A DNA stretch of 26,830 nucleotides from F1-20-MAGs119 sp040401695 (GCA_040401695.1 JBBANY010000030.1:1-26830), one strand, 5' to 3'. Shown: positions 5,662 to 13,952, numbered from the stretch's first letter. Numbers and translations: made by a program. Notes: a model not told the origin generated them from the sequence alone.

Positions 5662-6480
5662 TTAGTCGAGGAGGTCGGGGTCGGACTGGAGAATGTCGTC
5701 CCAGAGCGGTTGGAAGTTCAGCCACATCGCCGCCTGGTGTGCGGTGTTGTTGCGGGTGTATTCCGCCCACTCGTGGGGAATGAGCTTCGGTTTGCCGGCT
5801 GCTTCTGCCATCAGCTGTGCCTGGCACGTGCGTTCCATCGTGATGAACGCGTATGCGGCGGCATCGACGGTCTCGCCCGTCGTGAAGAGACCATGATTCT
5901 GGTGGATGGCGGCCTTGTAGTTGCCGAAGCAGTCGGCGAAGCGAATGCCGTCCTCGATCTCGAAGACGACCTTGCCGCCGACGTCGTCGATGAGCACATG
6001 GTCGTTGTAGAACGCGCACGAGTCTTGTGTGATCGGGTCGAGCAGGCGCCCGAGCGACGACCACGACTTGCCGTACACCGAGTGTGCGTGGGCAGCGGCA
6101 TTGATGTCGGGCCGCGCCTTGTGTACCGCCGCGTGCAGCACGAATGCCGCGCGGTTCACCGGTCGTGACCCGTAGACCACGTCGCCATCGTGGTTGACGA
6201 GGATCAGATCACTGACGCTGATCTGGCGGAACGACATCGCGAACGGATTCACCCAGAAGTGGTCGGTGAACTCGGGGTCGCGCACCGTGATGTGACCCGC
6301 GACGCCTTCGGAGAATCCGAACTTGCCGAAGATCCGCAAGGCGCCGGCAAGGCGTTCCTTGCGGTGACGGCGCTCGTCGGCGAAGTTGTCGAACTTCGGG
6401 ATGGAAACGAAGTCGAGTGGCTTGGGCGTGAGCGGAATGCCATCGATCATGGGGACACTGGGTGCGTCGGTGACTGCCAT
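5662..6480 (-). CDS. Class II aldolase/adducin family protein
   Basis: Members of this zinc-dependent family include fuculose-phosphate aldolase, ribulose-phosphate 4-epimerase and many uncharacterised sugar or hydroxy-acid enzymes. The 272-residue protein has the usual core: ERLAGALRIFGKFGFSEGVAGHITVRDP, then the zinc-binding HAHSVYGKS with two histidines two apart, and the third histidine in IHQNHGLFTTGETVDAAAYAF. The N-terminus carries about 35 extra residues (MAVTDAPSVPMIDGIPLTPK) common in actinobacterial members that are not classical sugar aldolases. The substrate cannot be told from sequence. The ATG at 6480 has TAGTGT seven bases upstream. The gene diverges from the mutase gene with 95 bases between starts, and reads toward the exporter cassette. 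Confidence 0.88.
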   Translation of the reverse strand: MAVTDAPSVPMIDGIPLTPKPLDFVSIPKFDNFADERRHRKERLAGALRIFGKFGFSEGVAGHITVRDPEFTDHFWVNPFAMSFRQISVSDLILVNHDGDVVYGSRPVNRAAFVLHAAVHKARPDINAAAHAHSVYGKSWSSLGRLLDPITQDSCAFYNDHVLIDDVGGKVVFEIEDGIRFADCFGNYKAAIHQNHGLFTTGETVDAAAYAFITMERTCQAQLMAEAAGKPKLIPHEWAEYTRNNTAHQAAMWLNFQPLWDDILQSDPDLLD

Positions 6481-6487
6481 GGCCTCA

Positions 6488-6493
6488 ACACTA
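6488..6493 (-). promoter_or_regulatory. -10 element of the aldolase gene (TAGTGT)
   Basis: On the minus strand TAGTGT is seven bases before the ATG at 6480, with no ribosome binding site. Confidence 0.5.
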
Positions 6494-6560
6494 CGCCTCT
6501 TCGTCGTGTGTTCTCGGCGCGAATCTTGACGCAGACTGCACCTCGCCGCGCCGCAAACCC

Positions 6561-6566
6561 TACGAT
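6561..6566 (+). promoter_or_regulatory. -10 element of the mutase gene (TACGAT)
   Basis: TACGAT lies nine bases before the ATG at 6576. A TTGACG at 6526-6531 is 29 bases upstream, too far to be its -35 partner. The start context lacks a ribosome binding site. Confidence 0.55.
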
Positions 6567-6575
6567 TTGGGGTCT

Positions 6576-8186
6576 ATGGCTGACCCCACCGCAGACGTTT
6601 CCGCTTCATCGACAACTGACTGGCCGAAGACCGACTCGGGGATCCCGATCGCGCCGCTCTACACCGCGGAATCACTGAACGGCTGGGAGTCCGCATCGAA
6701 ATTGGGTGAGCCCGGCAAGGCGCCGTACACCCGTGGTGTCTACCCGACGATGTATCGCGGCAAGTTGTGGACGATGCGCCAGTACGCGGGCTTCGGTACC
6801 GCGACTTCCACGAACGAGCGATTCAAGTTCCTCTTGCAGGCCGGCCAGACGGGGCTCTCGTGTGCCTTCGACCTGCCGACGCAGATGGGCTACGACTCCG
6901 ACCACCCGCGCGCCGAGGGCGAAGTCGGCAAGGTCGGCGTGGCCATCGACTCGATGGCCGACATGCGGATTCTCCTTTCGGGTCTGCCACTCGACAAGGT
7001 GTCGACGTCGATGACCATCAACTCGACCGGCGCGATTCTCTTGTTGATGTACGAACTCGTCGCCGAGGAACAGGGCGTGCCCGCCAGCGCGATCAGCGGC
7101 ACCATCCAGAACGACCTTCTGAAGGAGTACATCGCCCGCGGCACGTACATCTATCCACCGCGTCCGTCGATGCGTGTCATCACCGACATCTTCGAGTATT
7201 GCTCGAAGCACGTGCCGAAGTGGAACACCATTTCGATCTCCGGGTACCACATCCGCGAGGCCGGCAGCACTGCCGTCCAGGAAATCGCATTCACGATCGC
7301 CAACGCGATCGCCTACGTGCAGGCCGCTGTCGACGCGGGGTTGAAGGTCGACGACTTCGCGCCGCGCCTCAGTTTCTTCTGGAACGGCCACAACAACTTC
7401 TTCGAGGAAGTCGCCAAGTTCCGTGCCGCGCGACGCATGTGGTACCGAATCATGACCGAGCGTTTCGGCGCGCAGAAAGAAGCGAGCAAGTTGCTGCGCT
7501 TCCACACCCAGACGGGTGGCAGCACGCTGACAGCGCAGCAGCCCCTGAACAACGTCGTTCGCGTTGCGATCCAGTCGATGGCTGCGGTTCTCGGCGGAAC
7601 CCAGAGCCTGCACACCAACGGCTACGACGAGGCGATCAGCCTTCCGACCGAAGAGGCCGCGCGCATCGCGCTGCGCACCCAGCAGATCATCGGCTACGAG
7701 AGCGGTGTCGCCGACACGCCCGACCCGCTCGCTGGTTCCTACTTCGTCGAGAAGCTCACCGACGAAGTCGAAGCATTGGCATGGCAGTACATCGAGCGCA
7801 TCGACGAGATGGGTGGAGCCGTTGCTGCAATCGAGCAGGGCTTCCAGATGGACGAAATCGAACAGGCGGCATACGAGTACACGAAGTCGATCGACGACGA
7901 CGAGCGTGTGATCGTCGGCGTGAACAAGTTCAAGGTCGACGTCGAACCCGAACCCAAGGCGTTCCCGATCGACCCGCAGTTGCAGGTCGACCAGGTGGCG
8001 AGCCTGAAGCAGTTCAAGGCGAACCGCGACATGGCCCTCGTCAAGGCCAAACTCGACGATGTCACCGCAGCGGCGCGGGGAACGCAGAACCTGCTGTACC
8101 CGATGAAGGAAGCGCTGCGGGCGAACGCAACGCTCGGTGAGGTCAGCGATGCGCTGCGCGAGGTGTTCGGCGTCTACCAGCCCTAG
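6576..8186 (+). CDS. Methylmalonyl-CoA mutase-type large subunit (catalytic domain only)
   Basis: The 536-residue protein is the TIM-barrel subunit of an adenosylcobalamin-dependent acyl-CoA mutase, which interconverts branched and linear CoA thioesters. It includes TMRQYAGFGTATSTNERF, GLSCAFDLPTQMGYDSDHPR, GTIQNDLLKEYIARGTYIYPP, SISGYHIREAGS and TQSLHTNGYDEA. Residues aligned with Tyr89 and Arg207 of methylmalonyl-CoA mutase are Tyr70 and Arg188, which bind the substrate carboxylate. In isobutyryl-CoA mutase they are Phe and Gln. This points to methylmalonyl- or a related carboxylated CoA as substrate. No cobalamin-binding DxHxxG domain is present, so a separate small subunit must exist outside the window. 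The ATG at 6576 is preferred to a TTG three codons earlier because of the TACGAT spacing. It converges on the nitroreductase gene with six bases between stops. Confidence 0.88.
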   Translation: MADPTADVSASSTTDWPKTDSGIPIAPLYTAESLNGWESASKLGEPGKAPYTRGVYPTMYRGKLWTMRQYAGFGTATSTNERFKFLLQAGQTGLSCAFDLPTQMGYDSDHPRAEGEVGKVGVAIDSMADMRILLSGLPLDKVSTSMTINSTGAILLLMYELVAEEQGVPASAISGTIQNDLLKEYIARGTYIYPPRPSMRVITDIFEYCSKHVPKWNTISISGYHIREAGSTAVQEIAFTIANAIAYVQAAVDAGLKVDDFAPRLSFFWNGHNNFFEEVAKFRAARRMWYRIMTERFGAQKEASKLLRFHTQTGGSTLTAQQPLNNVVRVAIQSMAAVLGGTQSLHTNGYDEAISLPTEEAARIALRTQQIIGYESGVADTPDPLAGSYFVEKLTDEVEALAWQYIERIDEMGGAVAAIEQGFQMDEIEQAAYEYTKSIDDDERVIVGVNKFKVDVEPEPKAFPIDPQLQVDQVASLKQFKANRDMALVKAKLDDVTAAARGTQNLLYPMKEALRANATLGEVSDALREVFGVYQP

Positions 8187-8192
8187 GAGGGG

Positions 8193-8744
8193 CTAGAGCC
8201 AGTTCACGGCGGGCGCCGGGCGAACCGGTGTCTCCACGACACCGGTCGGCCATCCGAGATAGACGAGGCCGAGCACCTCGGTGTCGGGTTCGAAGCCGCA
8301 CACGTCGTTGATCGTCGCGTTCGCGCCGCGCATCGGCGAACCCCACAACGCCGCCAGGCCGTGGGCATGGGCCGCGAGCAGAAGGTTCTGGATGCCCGCT
8401 GCGACCGCGTAGCGATTCTCGGCCGTGCGTTCGGGGCTGTCGCCCGGTGCCGCACCTGCGGCGATGACGATGGGGGAACGAAGGTACTTCGTTCGGGTTT
8501 TTGCGACCTTGGGAGCATCGTCACCCTGTGCAGCCATCACGTCGGCGATCGCTTCGCCGAGTGCGCGCCGACTCTCGCCCGTGAGCACCGCGAGGCGCCA
8601 CGGCCACGTGCGTTTGTGGTTCGGTGCCCAGGTGAGAAGTTCGAGGAGATGTTCGACGATGTCGCGCGGCACCTCGCGGTGTGCATCGATCAACAGACTG
8701 CTGCGACGCGAACGGATGAGTGCGGACAGTTCGTCGGGTGTCAT
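8193..8744 (-). CDS. Nitroreductase family protein
   Basis: This is a 183-residue FMN-dependent nitroreductase-fold protein, similar in size and pattern to the YdjA/TdsD group. Visible features are LIRSRRSSLLIDAHREVPRD at the N-terminus (the Arg-Arg-Ser segment touches FMN phosphate), LTWAPNHKRTWPWRLAVLTG, the mid-region VAAGIQNLLLAAHAHGLAALWGSP, and VLGLVYLGWPTG near the end. The substrate is unknown; family members reduce nitro compounds, quinones or flavins. The ATG is one base after the dapD stop codon, so translation is probably coupled to dapD in a lysS-dapD-nitroreductase transcript. A link to lysine metabolism is suggested only by this arrangement. Confidence 0.88.
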   Translation of the reverse strand: MTPDELSALIRSRRSSLLIDAHREVPRDIVEHLLELLTWAPNHKRTWPWRLAVLTGESRRALGEAIADVMAAQGDDAPKVAKTRTKYLRSPIVIAAGAAPGDSPERTAENRYAVAAGIQNLLLAAHAHGLAALWGSPMRGANATINDVCGFEPDTEVLGLVYLGWPTGVVETPVRPAPAVNWL

Positions 8745-8745
8745 G

Positions 8746-9672
8746 TCAGTTCTTGTGCAGGGCCGCGTTCAAGCCACCCCACGTGCCCTGGCGCTGCACC
8801 GCTTCGACGGCGCCCGTCGAGCTGTTGCGACGGAAGAGCAGGTTGTTGGCCCCCGACAGTTCACGCGCCTTGGCCGTGTTGCCGTCGGGCAGGCGAACGA
8901 GGGTGCCCGCGGTGACGTAGAGGCCCGCCTCGATGACGCAATCATCACCGAGAGAAATTCCGAGACCCGAGTTCGCGCCGAGGAGGCAGCGCTGGCCGAC
9001 AGTGATCATTTCCTTGCCGCCGCCGGACAACGTGCCCATGATGCTGGCGCCACCGCCGATGTCGCTGCCGTCTCCGACGATGACACCCGCCGAGATGCGC
9101 CCCTCGACCATCGAAGCACCGAGCGTGCCCGCATTGAAGTTGCAGAATCCCTCGTGCATGACCGTCGTTCCGGCGGCGAGGTGGGCGCCGAGACGCACAC
9201 GACTGGCATCGGCTATGCGAACGCCGGTTGGCACGACGTAGTCGGTCATCCGAGGGAACTTGTCGACACCGTTCACAACGAGGTATTCGCCGCGCTGCGC
9301 AAAGTTCCACGAGATGCTGTCGAGTTGGTCGATGGCCACCGGACCGCGGCTCGTCCACGCAACGTTCGTCAACAGCCCGAAGGCGCCGTCGAGATTCAGT
9401 GTCCGTGGCTGGGCGAGGCGGTGTGACAACAGGTGCAGGCGAAGGTAAACGTCGCTCGCACCCTGGGGTGCGGTCGTCGTGTCGACGACGATGCGCACCG
9501 GTTCGAAGCGCACGCCACGCTCGGGGTCACCGGACTTTGCGAGGTCGATGCTGCTGTGCGGCGCGTCGGTGGGAACCGCGTCGCCCCAGCCGAGCGCGCG
9601 AAAACGTGTGTCGAGCACGGCACCGTCTGCCGCGATGGTGGCGAGGCCGACGCCCCAGGCGTTCTTGGTCAT
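8746..9672 (-). CDS. dapD: 2,3,4,5-tetrahydropyridine-2,6-dicarboxylate N-succinyltransferase
   Basis: DapD succinylates tetrahydrodipicolinate with succinyl-CoA in the succinylase branch leading to meso-diaminopimelate and lysine. The 308-residue protein matches the actinobacterial DapD group. Its N-terminal domain contains YLRLHLLSHRL and GAFGLLTNVAWTSRGP, and is followed by GVDKFPRMTDYVVPTGVRIA. The left-handed beta-helix includes RLGAHLAAGTTVMHEGFCNF, ASMVEGRISAGVIVGDGSD, GGGASIMGTLSGGG and LLGANSGLGISLGDDCVIEA. The C-terminus ends with ARELSGANNLLFRRNS. A good ribosome binding site (CAGGAGCC) precedes the ATG, in keeping with an internal cistron 34 bases after lysS. Confidence 0.96.
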   Translation of the reverse strand: MTKNAWGVGLATIAADGAVLDTRFRALGWGDAVPTDAPHSSIDLAKSGDPERGVRFEPVRIVVDTTTAPQGASDVYLRLHLLSHRLAQPRTLNLDGAFGLLTNVAWTSRGPVAIDQLDSISWNFAQRGEYLVVNGVDKFPRMTDYVVPTGVRIADASRVRLGAHLAAGTTVMHEGFCNFNAGTLGASMVEGRISAGVIVGDGSDIGGGASIMGTLSGGGKEMITVGQRCLLGANSGLGISLGDDCVIEAGLYVTAGTLVRLPDGNTAKARELSGANNLLFRRNSSTGAVEAVQRQGTWGGLNAALHKN

Positions 9673-9706
9673 GTCGTGGCTCCTGTGTGCGGTTGGTGGC
9701 GACCGG

Positions 9707-11224
9707 TCAGTCGATGACCTCGGGTCGCAGGGTGGGGAAGAGAATGACGTCGCGGATCGTCGGCACGTTGGCGATCAACATCGTGAGTCGATCCATTCCG
9801 ATGCCGAGACCTCCGGTGGGCGGCATGCCGAACTCGAGCGCACGGAGGTAGTCCTCGTCGACCGTGCCTGCCTCGGCGTTGCCCGCTTCTTTCGCGCGCT
9901 GTTCGTCCTCGAAACGCAGGCGTTGTTCAACCGGGTCGTTCAACTCGCTGTAGCCGTTCGCCAGTTCCCGGCCACCGACGAAGAGTTCGAAGCGTTCGGT
10001 GAGGTGCGGGTCGTTGCGGTCGACGCGGGCCAGCGGGCTGATTTCGACCGGATGGCCGGTCACGAACGTCGGTGCGATCAATTCGTGTTCGGCGAGAGCC
10101 TCGAAGAGTTCCTCGATGATCTTGCCCGAACCCCACTGCGGCTCGGTTCTCACGTTGTGCTTCGCCGCGAGGGCGCGCAACTCGTCGACCGGCTGCGACG
10201 GATGAACGGCAACGCCGGTCTTTTCCTGCACGAGGTCGATCATTCGCACACGGCGGAAGGGCTGGGCGAGATCGACGCTGAGGCCGTTCACGTCGACCAC
10301 CGTCGTACCGATGGAATCCCGCGCGGCTGCGGCAAACAGTTCCTCGGTGATGGCCATGACGTCGCTGTAGTCGCCGAATGCCTGGTACAGCTCCATCATC
10401 GTGAACTCGGGGTTGTGCCGCGGCGAGATGCCCTCGTTGCGGAACACTCGACCGATTTCGTACACGCGTTCCATGCCGCCGACGATCAGGCGCTTCAGGT
10501 GCAACTCGAGCGCGATCCGCAGGTACAGACCCATGTCGAGGGCATTGTGGTGTGTGGTGAACGGCCGGGCGTGTGCGCCACCCGCCTCGACGTGGAGAAC
10601 CGGCGTCTCCACCTCGATGAAATCCTTCGCGGCGAGGGTGCGGCGGAAAGAGGCGATGATCGCATGACGCACGGCGAAGGCGCGGCGTGCATCGTCGTTC
10701 GAGATGAGATCGGCGTAGCGCTGGCGGTAGCGGGTGTCGGTGTCGGTCAGGCCGTGCCACTTGTCGGGCAGCGGGCGAACGGCCTTCGCGAGCAATTCGA
10801 GGCCCGAAACCTTCACTGACAATTCACCCTTGCGCGTCGTCATCACGGTGCCGTTGACACCCACCCAGTCCCCGAGGTCGAGGTCGCCGATGCGTGCGAA
10901 GAGGTCGTCGCCGACCACGGATTTCGAAACGAACAATTGAATTTCGTCGTCGCGATCACGCAACGTCGCGAAGATCAACTTGCCCTGGTCGCGCTTCAGG
11001 AGAATGCGCCCTGCAACTGCAACCGAGACCTCGGTTTCTGTGCCGGGCTCCAACTCGCCGTGCGTCGAGCGAATTTCCGCCAAGGTGTGCGACCTGTCGA
11101 AGCGGTACGGGTAGGGGTTCGTGCCTTCGCCGCGCAAGGAAGCGATGTGGTCGAGGCGTCGCGCTTTCTCGGCCGCCAGACCGTGCTCTGATTCCGCGGC
11201 GGACGTTTCGGGAGAGTCGGTCAC
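9707..11224 (-). CDS. lysS: Lysyl-tRNA synthetase, class II
   Basis: LysS charges tRNA-Lys. The 505-residue protein has the OB-fold anticodon-binding domain (about residues 65-145, with VAVAGRILLKRDQGKLIFATLRD) and the class II catalytic core. Motif 2 is at about 258-283 (GRVFRNEGISPRHNPEFTMM) and motif 3 lies near residue 475 (GMPPTGGLGIGMDRL). Length is typical. The start is a GTG at 11222-11224 with TACCGT eight bases upstream and no ribosome binding site, so the transcript is probably leaderless. It leads the minus-strand operon lysS-dapD-nitroreductase and diverges from the M15 peptidase gene with 46 bases between start codons. Confidence 0.96.
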   Translation of the reverse strand: MTDSPETSAAESEHGLAAEKARRLDHIASLRGEGTNPYPYRFDRSHTLAEIRSTHGELEPGTETEVSVAVAGRILLKRDQGKLIFATLRDRDDEIQLFVSKSVVGDDLFARIGDLDLGDWVGVNGTVMTTRKGELSVKVSGLELLAKAVRPLPDKWHGLTDTDTRYRQRYADLISNDDARRAFAVRHAIIASFRRTLAAKDFIEVETPVLHVEAGGAHARPFTTHHNALDMGLYLRIALELHLKRLIVGGMERVYEIGRVFRNEGISPRHNPEFTMMELYQAFGDYSDVMAITEELFAAAARDSIGTTVVDVNGLSVDLAQPFRRVRMIDLVQEKTGVAVHPSQPVDELRALAAKHNVRTEPQWGSGKIIEELFEALAEHELIAPTFVTGHPVEISPLARVDRNDPHLTERFELFVGGRELANGYSELNDPVEQRLRFEDEQRAKEAGNAEAGTVDEDYLRALEFGMPPTGGLGIGMDRLTMLIANVPTIRDVILFPTLRPEVID

Positions 11225-11232
11225 GGGTTCCC

Positions 11233-11238
11233 ACGGTA
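11233..11238 (-). promoter_or_regulatory. -10 element of lysS (TACCGT)
   Basis: On the minus strand TACCGT is eight bases before the GTG start at 11224. The same hexamer precedes the divergent peptidase gene. Confidence 0.55.
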
Positions 11239-11255
11239 GTGCGTGGGCGCGGAAC

Positions 11256-11261
11256 TACCGT
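11256..11261 (+). promoter_or_regulatory. -10 element of the M15 peptidase gene (TACCGT)
   Basis: TACCGT lies nine bases before the ATG at 11271, with no ribosome binding site between them. Confidence 0.5.
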
Positions 11262-11270
11262 TGTCGTTTG

Positions 11271-12506
11271 ATGATTCGGCGGCGACTCCCGATGGTTTTC
11301 CTCGCGCTCGCAGCCGTCGCGTCCGCCGTTCCATCGGCAGTTTCGGCCGACACCGCAAATGCTCCTCTGCCCGAGACGCGCGAGTGGACCTCGCCGATGA
11401 AGCACGCGATCTCGATCTCTCGTCCGGTCGGTTTCTCGCTCGCGATTCGCGCGCGGATCCGCGACGCGGCAGAGTCCATCGGGGCCGAGGCGTATCCCGG
11501 GCGAGCCGCGATGTTCGGGATGTCACGAATCGAGCGTGAGGGTCGTTCGATCCAGCGAATTCCCCGCGGAATGCAGGTGCCGATGTCGACGACGGTCCAA
11601 CCCGACGAGGTCGTGCGGAACCTCATGTCCGTCGAGGCGGCCGACGCGCTGCTCGCTGGTGGAATCGTGATGGGGGACAGTTCGGCCCGCTTCCGTGGTG
11701 CGCGCGAGGGCGATGTCGTCACGCTGATCGACAAGCGTCGCCGGCCGGTCACTTTTGTCATCGGTCTCGTCGCGGAAGATGACGTCGTCGGTGGGGGCGA
11801 TTTGCTGATGTCGCCCACCCAGGCCGATTCGCTTGGCGCGACGACGGTGACCCGGTACACGGTCACCGGTTTCCGCAACCCCGATACTGCGGCTTCGGCA
11901 TTGGCCGCGGCAGGATTCGTGAACGGCATGGACTTCCGCGTGCGGCGGACCTGGGACGAACGCAACCCGGACGCAACGCTCGGCCTCGGCGAAGCAAAGT
12001 TGTTGGTCGGTGAGTTCGCCTACAAGATCACGAAATCGGGGAAGGTGACGGCCGATCCTGGTTGGGTTCACCAGAACATCACCCCTCGCCGCTTTTTCAG
12101 TGGTATCCCCGTGCGGGCCGGATGTCATCGGCGTATCTGGGCGCCGTTGCAGGGTGCACTCAACGAGATCAAGCGTGAGGGTCTCGAGGAGTTGATCGAC
12201 GTCGACAACACGAACCAGTTCGGTGGGTGCTTCTACGCGCGGTTGAATCGCATCTCGGGCGACCTCGGGTACCTCTCCAGGCATTCATGGGGGATGGCAT
12301 TCGACATGAACACCACGACGAATGCGCAGGGGCGAGCACCGAACCTCGACTGTCGAATCGTTCGCATCTTTCGCAAGTGGGGCTTCGCGTGGGGTGGCAA
12401 TTTCACACCTGCCGACGGCATGCACTTCGAGTATGTCGGTGAACGACGGGACAACATCGAGTACCCGTCGCGCTATTGCCCGAACGTCGTGGGCAACGAC
12501 CGATAA
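11271..12506 (+). CDS. Secreted M15-family (VanY-like) D-alanyl-D-alanine carboxypeptidase domain protein
   Basis: The 411-residue protein starts MIRRRLPMVFLALAAVASAV, a signal peptide with likely cleavage after AVSA near residue 26, so it acts outside the membrane. The C-terminal 130 residues resemble Peptidase_M15_4: SRHSWGMAFDMN (His338 and Asp345 as zinc ligands of the SxHxxGxAxD motif) and DGMHFEYV (His385 as third ligand). Such enzymes trim D-Ala from peptidoglycan stem peptides or cut cell-wall peptides. The region from about 30 to 250 has no family I recognise; it contains VVTLIDKRRRPVTFVIGLVA and YTVTGFRNPDTAASALAAAG. The ATG at 11271 was chosen over a longer frame from 11121 because it places the signal peptide at the N-terminus and has a correctly spaced -10. 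Confidence 0.82.
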   Translation: MIRRRLPMVFLALAAVASAVPSAVSADTANAPLPETREWTSPMKHAISISRPVGFSLAIRARIRDAAESIGAEAYPGRAAMFGMSRIEREGRSIQRIPRGMQVPMSTTVQPDEVVRNLMSVEAADALLAGGIVMGDSSARFRGAREGDVVTLIDKRRRPVTFVIGLVAEDDVVGGGDLLMSPTQADSLGATTVTRYTVTGFRNPDTAASALAAAGFVNGMDFRVRRTWDERNPDATLGLGEAKLLVGEFAYKITKSGKVTADPGWVHQNITPRRFFSGIPVRAGCHRRIWAPLQGALNEIKREGLEELIDVDNTNQFGGCFYARLNRISGDLGYLSRHSWGMAFDMNTTTNAQGRAPNLDCRIVRIFRKWGFAWGGNFTPADGMHFEYVGERRDNIEYPSRYCPNVVGNDR

Positions 12507-12509
12507 TCT
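12504..12509 (+). promoter_or_regulatory. -10 element of the flavoprotein gene (TAATCT)
   Basis: TAATCT lies six bases before the GTG at 12516 and overlaps the stop codon of the peptidase gene, giving the flavoprotein its own leaderless start. Confidence 0.5.
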
Positions 12510-12515
12510 TTCGGC

Positions 12516-13877
12516 GTGGCACTTCGTTTCGTCATCATCGGAGGGGGCCCTGCGGGCAACTCCGCGGCGACCTGGGCGGCCCGACTTGGTGCCGAAGTCG
12601 TGATGATCGAGCGCGAAATCGTGGGCGGCGGTGCCCACCTTCTCGACTGCATTCCTTCGAAGGCGATGATCGCCACCGGTGGCGCGATGAGCGCGACCAA
12701 GCGGTTCGCCGGAATGGGTATCGAACAACACGATGTCGAGATCGACGTCGACTCGCTGGCCGAACGCATCGGTGGAATCGTCAACCGACTGCAGGGCACG
12801 ACCACACAGCTACTGGAAAGCCAGGGTGTCACGATCATCCGCGGCGAGGCCCGATTCGTCGGTCGGAACGAGGTCACCGTTCGCACGGCCGAAGGCGAGC
12901 AAACCATTCGGGGCGATGCATTCCTCATCGCGACGGGGTCGAGGCCGCGCATTCCCGATTGGTGCAAGCCCGACGGCGAACGCGTCCTGACCACGCGTGA
13001 CTGCTACCCGCCGAAGATCTTCCCGAAGAGCATCGCGGTCGTCGGTTCGGGCGTGACCGGTGTGGAGTTCGTGCACATGTTCGCCTCGTTCGGGGCGCAG
13101 GTCACCCTCGTCGTGAGTCGCCAACAGGTTCTTCCGGGTAAAGACCCCGAGGCCGCAGCGGCGCTCGAAGACTCGTTTCTCAACCGTGGCGTGAAACTGC
13201 TGAAAGGTGCCCGTGCCACTGCGATCGAACACGATGGCGACGGCGTCGTGGTGCGTTGCGACGACGGACGCGAGGTTCGTGCGTCGCATGCGGTCTTGGC
13301 CATCGGTTCGGAGCCGAACGTCGAGGGACTGGGTCTCGACATTGCCGGGGTCGAACTCGATGCCCGCGGATACGTCAACATCGACCGTCACTGTGAAACC
13401 AACGTGAAGGGCGTGTACGCGGCGGGTGACGTCAGCGGAAAGCTGCCCCTGTCGTCGGTGGCGTCGATGCAGGGCCGCAAGATCGCCGAACACGTGATGG
13501 GTGCCAACCGCGCGACACACCGCCATCTCGACTACGACAAAGCGGCTTCCGCGATCTTCACGCAGCCCGAGATCGCCGACGTGGGTCTTGCCGAGGCCGA
13601 AGCCTTTGCGATGGGTCGCAAGATTCGCGTCACAAAGGTGCCGTTCTCATCGACGGCAAAGGCCCTCATTCACAACGACCCGCGCGGTTTCGTGAAACTG
13701 ATTTCCGACCCGAACACCGGTCAGGTGCTCGGGGGCACCATCGTGGGTCGTCACGCGGGTGAACTGATCAGCGTCATCGCGCTTGCGGTGACGGCGCACC
13801 TGAAGGTGGCCGACATGCTCGACACCCTGTTCGTGCACCCCGCCCTCGCCGAAGCGCTGCTCGACGCCGCCGAATAG
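12516..13877 (+). CDS. LpdA-like pyridine nucleotide-disulfide oxidoreductase family flavoprotein lacking the redox disulfide
   Basis: The 453-residue protein has the FAD-binding GGGPAGNSAA near residues 9-18, the NAD(P)-binding VVGSGVTGVEFVHMFASFG, the FAD-binding VYAAGDVSG, and a C-terminal dimerisation domain. In lipoamide dehydrogenase the active site is CxxxxC. Here the first cysteine position is Ala40 and only Cys45 remains (HLLDCIPSK), as in mycobacterial LpdA, which works as a quinone reductase. Unlike my recollection of that protein, the C-terminal catalytic-dyad motif HPxLxE is intact (His441, Glu446). It is therefore unlikely to be the E3 of 2-oxoacid dehydrogenase complexes. An NAD(P)H:quinone or other one-thiol reductase role is inferred. 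The start is GTG, six bases from its -10. Its last codons lie in the 36-base tandem repeat. Confidence 0.85.
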   Translation: MALRFVIIGGGPAGNSAATWAARLGAEVVMIEREIVGGGAHLLDCIPSKAMIATGGAMSATKRFAGMGIEQHDVEIDVDSLAERIGGIVNRLQGTTTQLLESQGVTIIRGEARFVGRNEVTVRTAEGEQTIRGDAFLIATGSRPRIPDWCKPDGERVLTTRDCYPPKIFPKSIAVVGSGVTGVEFVHMFASFGAQVTLVVSRQQVLPGKDPEAAAALEDSFLNRGVKLLKGARATAIEHDGDGVVVRCDDGREVRASHAVLAIGSEPNVEGLGLDIAGVELDARGYVNIDRHCETNVKGVYAAGDVSGKLPLSSVASMQGRKIAEHVMGANRATHRHLDYDKAASAIFTQPEIADVGLAEAEAFAMGRKIRVTKVPFSSTAKALIHNDPRGFVKLISDPNTGQVLGGTIVGRHAGELISVIALAVTAHLKVADMLDTLFVHPALAEALLDAAE

Positions 13878-13952
13878 GCGGCGGCATTGGTGTTCGGCAC
13901 AGCCGCCGAGTAGGCGGCGGCATTGGTGTTCGGCACAGCCGCCGAATAGGCC
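13866..13952. repeat. 36-base tandem repeat with GCCGCC/GGCGGC hairpins between convergent genes
   Basis: Copies at 13866-13901 and 13902-13937 differ at one base, and a partial third copy starts at 13938. Each full copy holds GCCGCC-GA(A/G)TA-GGCGGC, a six-base-pair stem with a five-base loop, then ATTGGTGTTCGGCACA. The first copy includes the last codons and stop of the flavoprotein gene, and the third abuts the accA3 stop codon. Confidence 0.9.

Noticed and set aside
6511..6530. Possible third, degenerate copy of the exporter-cassette repeat (TTCTCGGCGCGAA, then TTGAC)
   Set aside because: It matches only part of the 52-base repeat, needs a two-base gap, and CTCGG-type strings are common in this GC-rich DNA.
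13751..13936. Minus-strand peptide with PNTNAAAYSAA repeats
   Set aside because: It is a translation of the intergenic 36-base repeat and of the antisense end of the flavoprotein gene, with no start signal.
13866..13952. CRISPR-like array
   Set aside because: The two full copies are directly adjacent with no spacers, so it is a simple tandem repeat.
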